A DNA stretch of 64,000 bases from Zerene cesonia. Taxonomy: Eukaryota; Arthropoda; Insecta; Lepidoptera; Pieridae. Each line of letters opens with the position of its first letter. The stretch's first letter is position 1. The stretch is taken from contig NC_052112.1 in assembly GCF_012273895.1 (NCBI RefSeq), positions 4,340,001 to 4,404,000 on the forward strand, written 5' to 3'. Of the stretch, positions 61,865 through 64,000 are shown one piece after another. The notes beneath the pieces are model-generated. The model worked only from the letters and a program-made list of their open reading frames with translations. It did no database searches and was not told the DNA's origin. The translations under genes were made by a program, and so were the position numbers.

Positions 61865-64000
61865 GTAAGATATATCCTTCTATTTTCGTCATCTGCATTA
61901 AGCATCTGTAATATTTGCTAATTAGCCAATAAGCTTCATTGAACTAACATCAATTAAATCTATTCGCTAAGGTAAAGCTTAGCAATGTGAACCAAATATA
62001 ATGATGACTAAATGATTGTGCATGGTGTAAGTAACAATTAAATGGTAAACTATGGGCATAAAATATCTATCTAAAGATGTTGCAATAAAATGAATAGTAA
62101 CTATTATAATGTTTTTATTACTGTTGATACCAGCAATTGAATAATAATCAACAATTATAAAATTCTCGCCGTTTCCGGTTATCATGACGCTATTAACAGG
62201 AAATAATTATTATAGTGTTCTATTAATTGAATTATATTGTTATTTTGTGACTGAAACAATAATAAAATCAATTCATACGGAAACTGTATCAGGGTTAAGG
62301 ATATTGAAAGCATTAAGTTATTTTAAATCCAAACTGTCACCAGTACTTATCTGAGTGACTATGCAACTGAGAAGATTCCAATATGGGTAATATTAATCTT
62401 CCACACGTCAAAATAAAACTCTTAAAAATATCCGGTGTTATTGTTTATTATTGCTTCGCGATCAAAAATGAAAGCGACGCAGCGATATTTTGTTAGCTCG
62501 AAATAGCTATCGACTCACAAATCACTCAGGTTGGTACCATACGGAGCCTGCCTTATATGAGTATAGGTGTCAACAAAGGTGCTTACGTCACGATAAAATG
62601 CGCACATACTGATTTCATTCTTAACGCACTCAAATACGAGGCATATTTGTATGAAATCAAACAGGTATGGATACGTTTATGGGATAGGTAGCCCACAAAC
62701 CCAAATCTTATAGCGTAGAACGCTTTGGCTTCCGGCATGCGTTAGTAAGAAAGTGCTGATAAGATTTATTGGTACTCACTTGGAACTGATGATAATATAC
62801 AATAATTATTTGTAATGTTCCATAGGAATTATTGAGTAATGTTTGTAACGGTTGTTTATGTTCAAGGAGAGAGTAAATAGATAATATCAAATCTAAGTAG
62901 GTACTTATTCAAAGGGTTTTTGAGCACAATAGGTATTTATAATTTGAAAACGTATTGTAAGGTTAGTAGTCAGTATAGGTTTAAAATCTCTCAAAACTGT
63001 GAAAACCTTTCTCATTTTGTTACTATACAACTTACAATTTTCACACATCTTTGGAAGACATGTAATGTGTATTACTAAAAAAAAACTACAATAAGGCAGT
63101 TTATAACTTTTGAAGAAATTTATGAGTATGTGTTACATTCCTATAGTTTGTTTGTATTCAGCTCAATCGGAAATTAAGTATTGTTCGAGCATGTGTTGAA
63201 CGAAACGTGGTGTTTTGTAAGCTATTTCCCATGCCACAGGTCAAAGGCACTAAATTATAACGTACATTATATTAAATAGATTAATATTTCACGTTGCTAT
63301 GACAAGACGCTTTAAGCAGAGCAATTAATTATAAACCATAACATTGTAGTTATGATTGTATATTAACTAGACGTTTGAAGATTATCCTTGATTATTATTT
63401 ATTACACAGATAATAATATAACATCGATTTAACAATCTAATTGTAAATACGTTTGAAAAAATTATGATCATTTATTGCAAATCTATATATTTGTTTCTTA
63501 TGTATGTAGATAAGATACACATTTTGAGGATATAGACTTCGTTAATCTAAGTTTTATTTAATTTATTCACATAGTAAGGAAAAAATCGCGATATCAAAAA
63601 GCAATTAGATACGCTAATTACAAATAATTTAATTATTTACATTGTGTTTCCCAAAACATCTTAAAGTATCACATAAAAAGTTTTTAAACAGTTGAAGCCG
63701 TTTTTTTTGCGAAGCATCCGTGATCCATTGCTCGAGAATGACGGACTGACAAACAAGCTTATTGTTTGCTTGTCTAGCTTCAGAATTACCACATGATTTA
63801 TTACCGTTAGGCAAAAGGTTAAAAGAAAAAAGTATTGACAATTAACTTTAATAAAGAAAAACAGTTTTGAAAGTTTTGAATGAAGTTTAAAACGTATTTA
63901 ATGCGTTTCAATTTAACTTATTACTTATTGGATTGGAAATAGTTAATAGTGTTGTTGCTAATTGTTTTTTAAAGTGTATTTGTGTGTGAAAGTCGATGTT
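61865..64000 (+). other. Intron downstream of the CH exon (continues past the window)
   Basis: AT-rich, with no exon, repeat family member or regulatory site I can support. The remaining CH-domain exon is not found here. Confidence 0.6.

Noticed and set aside
61705..61905. Minus-strand 66-codon frame
   Set aside because: Antisense shadow of the GC-rich CH exon.
1..64000. CRISPR array, bacterial operon or viral gene block
   Set aside because: No regularly spaced identical short repeats, no ribosome-binding-site-led gene clusters and no recognisable viral or transposase protein; base composition and spliced genes indicate an insect chromosome.

Overview
The window looks like nuclear DNA of a butterfly or moth. 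It is strongly AT-rich, coding sequence is sparse and split by long introns with GT..AG borders, and it carries several copies of a short Helitron family whose termini (TCCTACTAATATTATAAATG at the 5' end, a GC-rich hairpin followed by CTAG at the 3' end, inserted between A and T) are typical of Lepidoptera. It also holds tRNA-derived SINE remnants of lepidopteran type. There are two assembly gaps, each exactly 1000 N (11230-12229 and 27304-28303).

Layout. The left edge holds the 5' part of LIPT2 (mitochondrial octanoyltransferase) on the minus strand: coding exon 1 at 597-753 and part of exon 2 at 1-132, running off the window. Almost all the rest appears to be the 5' region of one very long plus-strand gene, the neuron navigator / sickie (NAV2-like) homologue. 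Its recognisable anchor is the exon at 61682-61864, which encodes the first half of a calponin-homology (CH) domain (IYTDWANHYL...). Upstream lie three separate candidate 5' coding exons: A (6907-6954, 16 codons), B (29804-31141, 446 codons) and C (44407-44907, 167 codons). All end in phase 0 at a GT donor and could each be spliced in frame to the CH exon. B and C have an in-frame stop just upstream of their ATG, so they look like mutually exclusive alternative N-termini rather than consecutive exons.

How it fits together. The alternative N-termini would give NAV isoforms differing in front of the CH domain. Exon B carries SRIP, SKIP and SIIP motifs and exon C a TTIP motif. These match the [ST]-x-I-P signature for binding EB1 at microtubule plus ends, which fits a navigator protein that links microtubules and actin. 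CpG-rich patches at about 15.5, 39.0, 53.4 and 55.2 kb, and a CRE plus TATA arrangement at 47.35-47.40 kb, are candidate alternative promoters or enhancers in these introns. LIPT2 and NAV are arranged head to head.

The introns hold Helitrons, SINEs, a roughly 0.7-kb duplicated block flanking the second gap, and an unusual number of perfect or near-perfect short hairpins (arms 16-27 bp, loops 2-6 nt) that do not share sequence. I saw no bacterial-type operon, CRISPR array, rRNA, intact tRNA gene or intact transposase/reverse transcriptase. Gene identities come from reading motifs, not from a database search.
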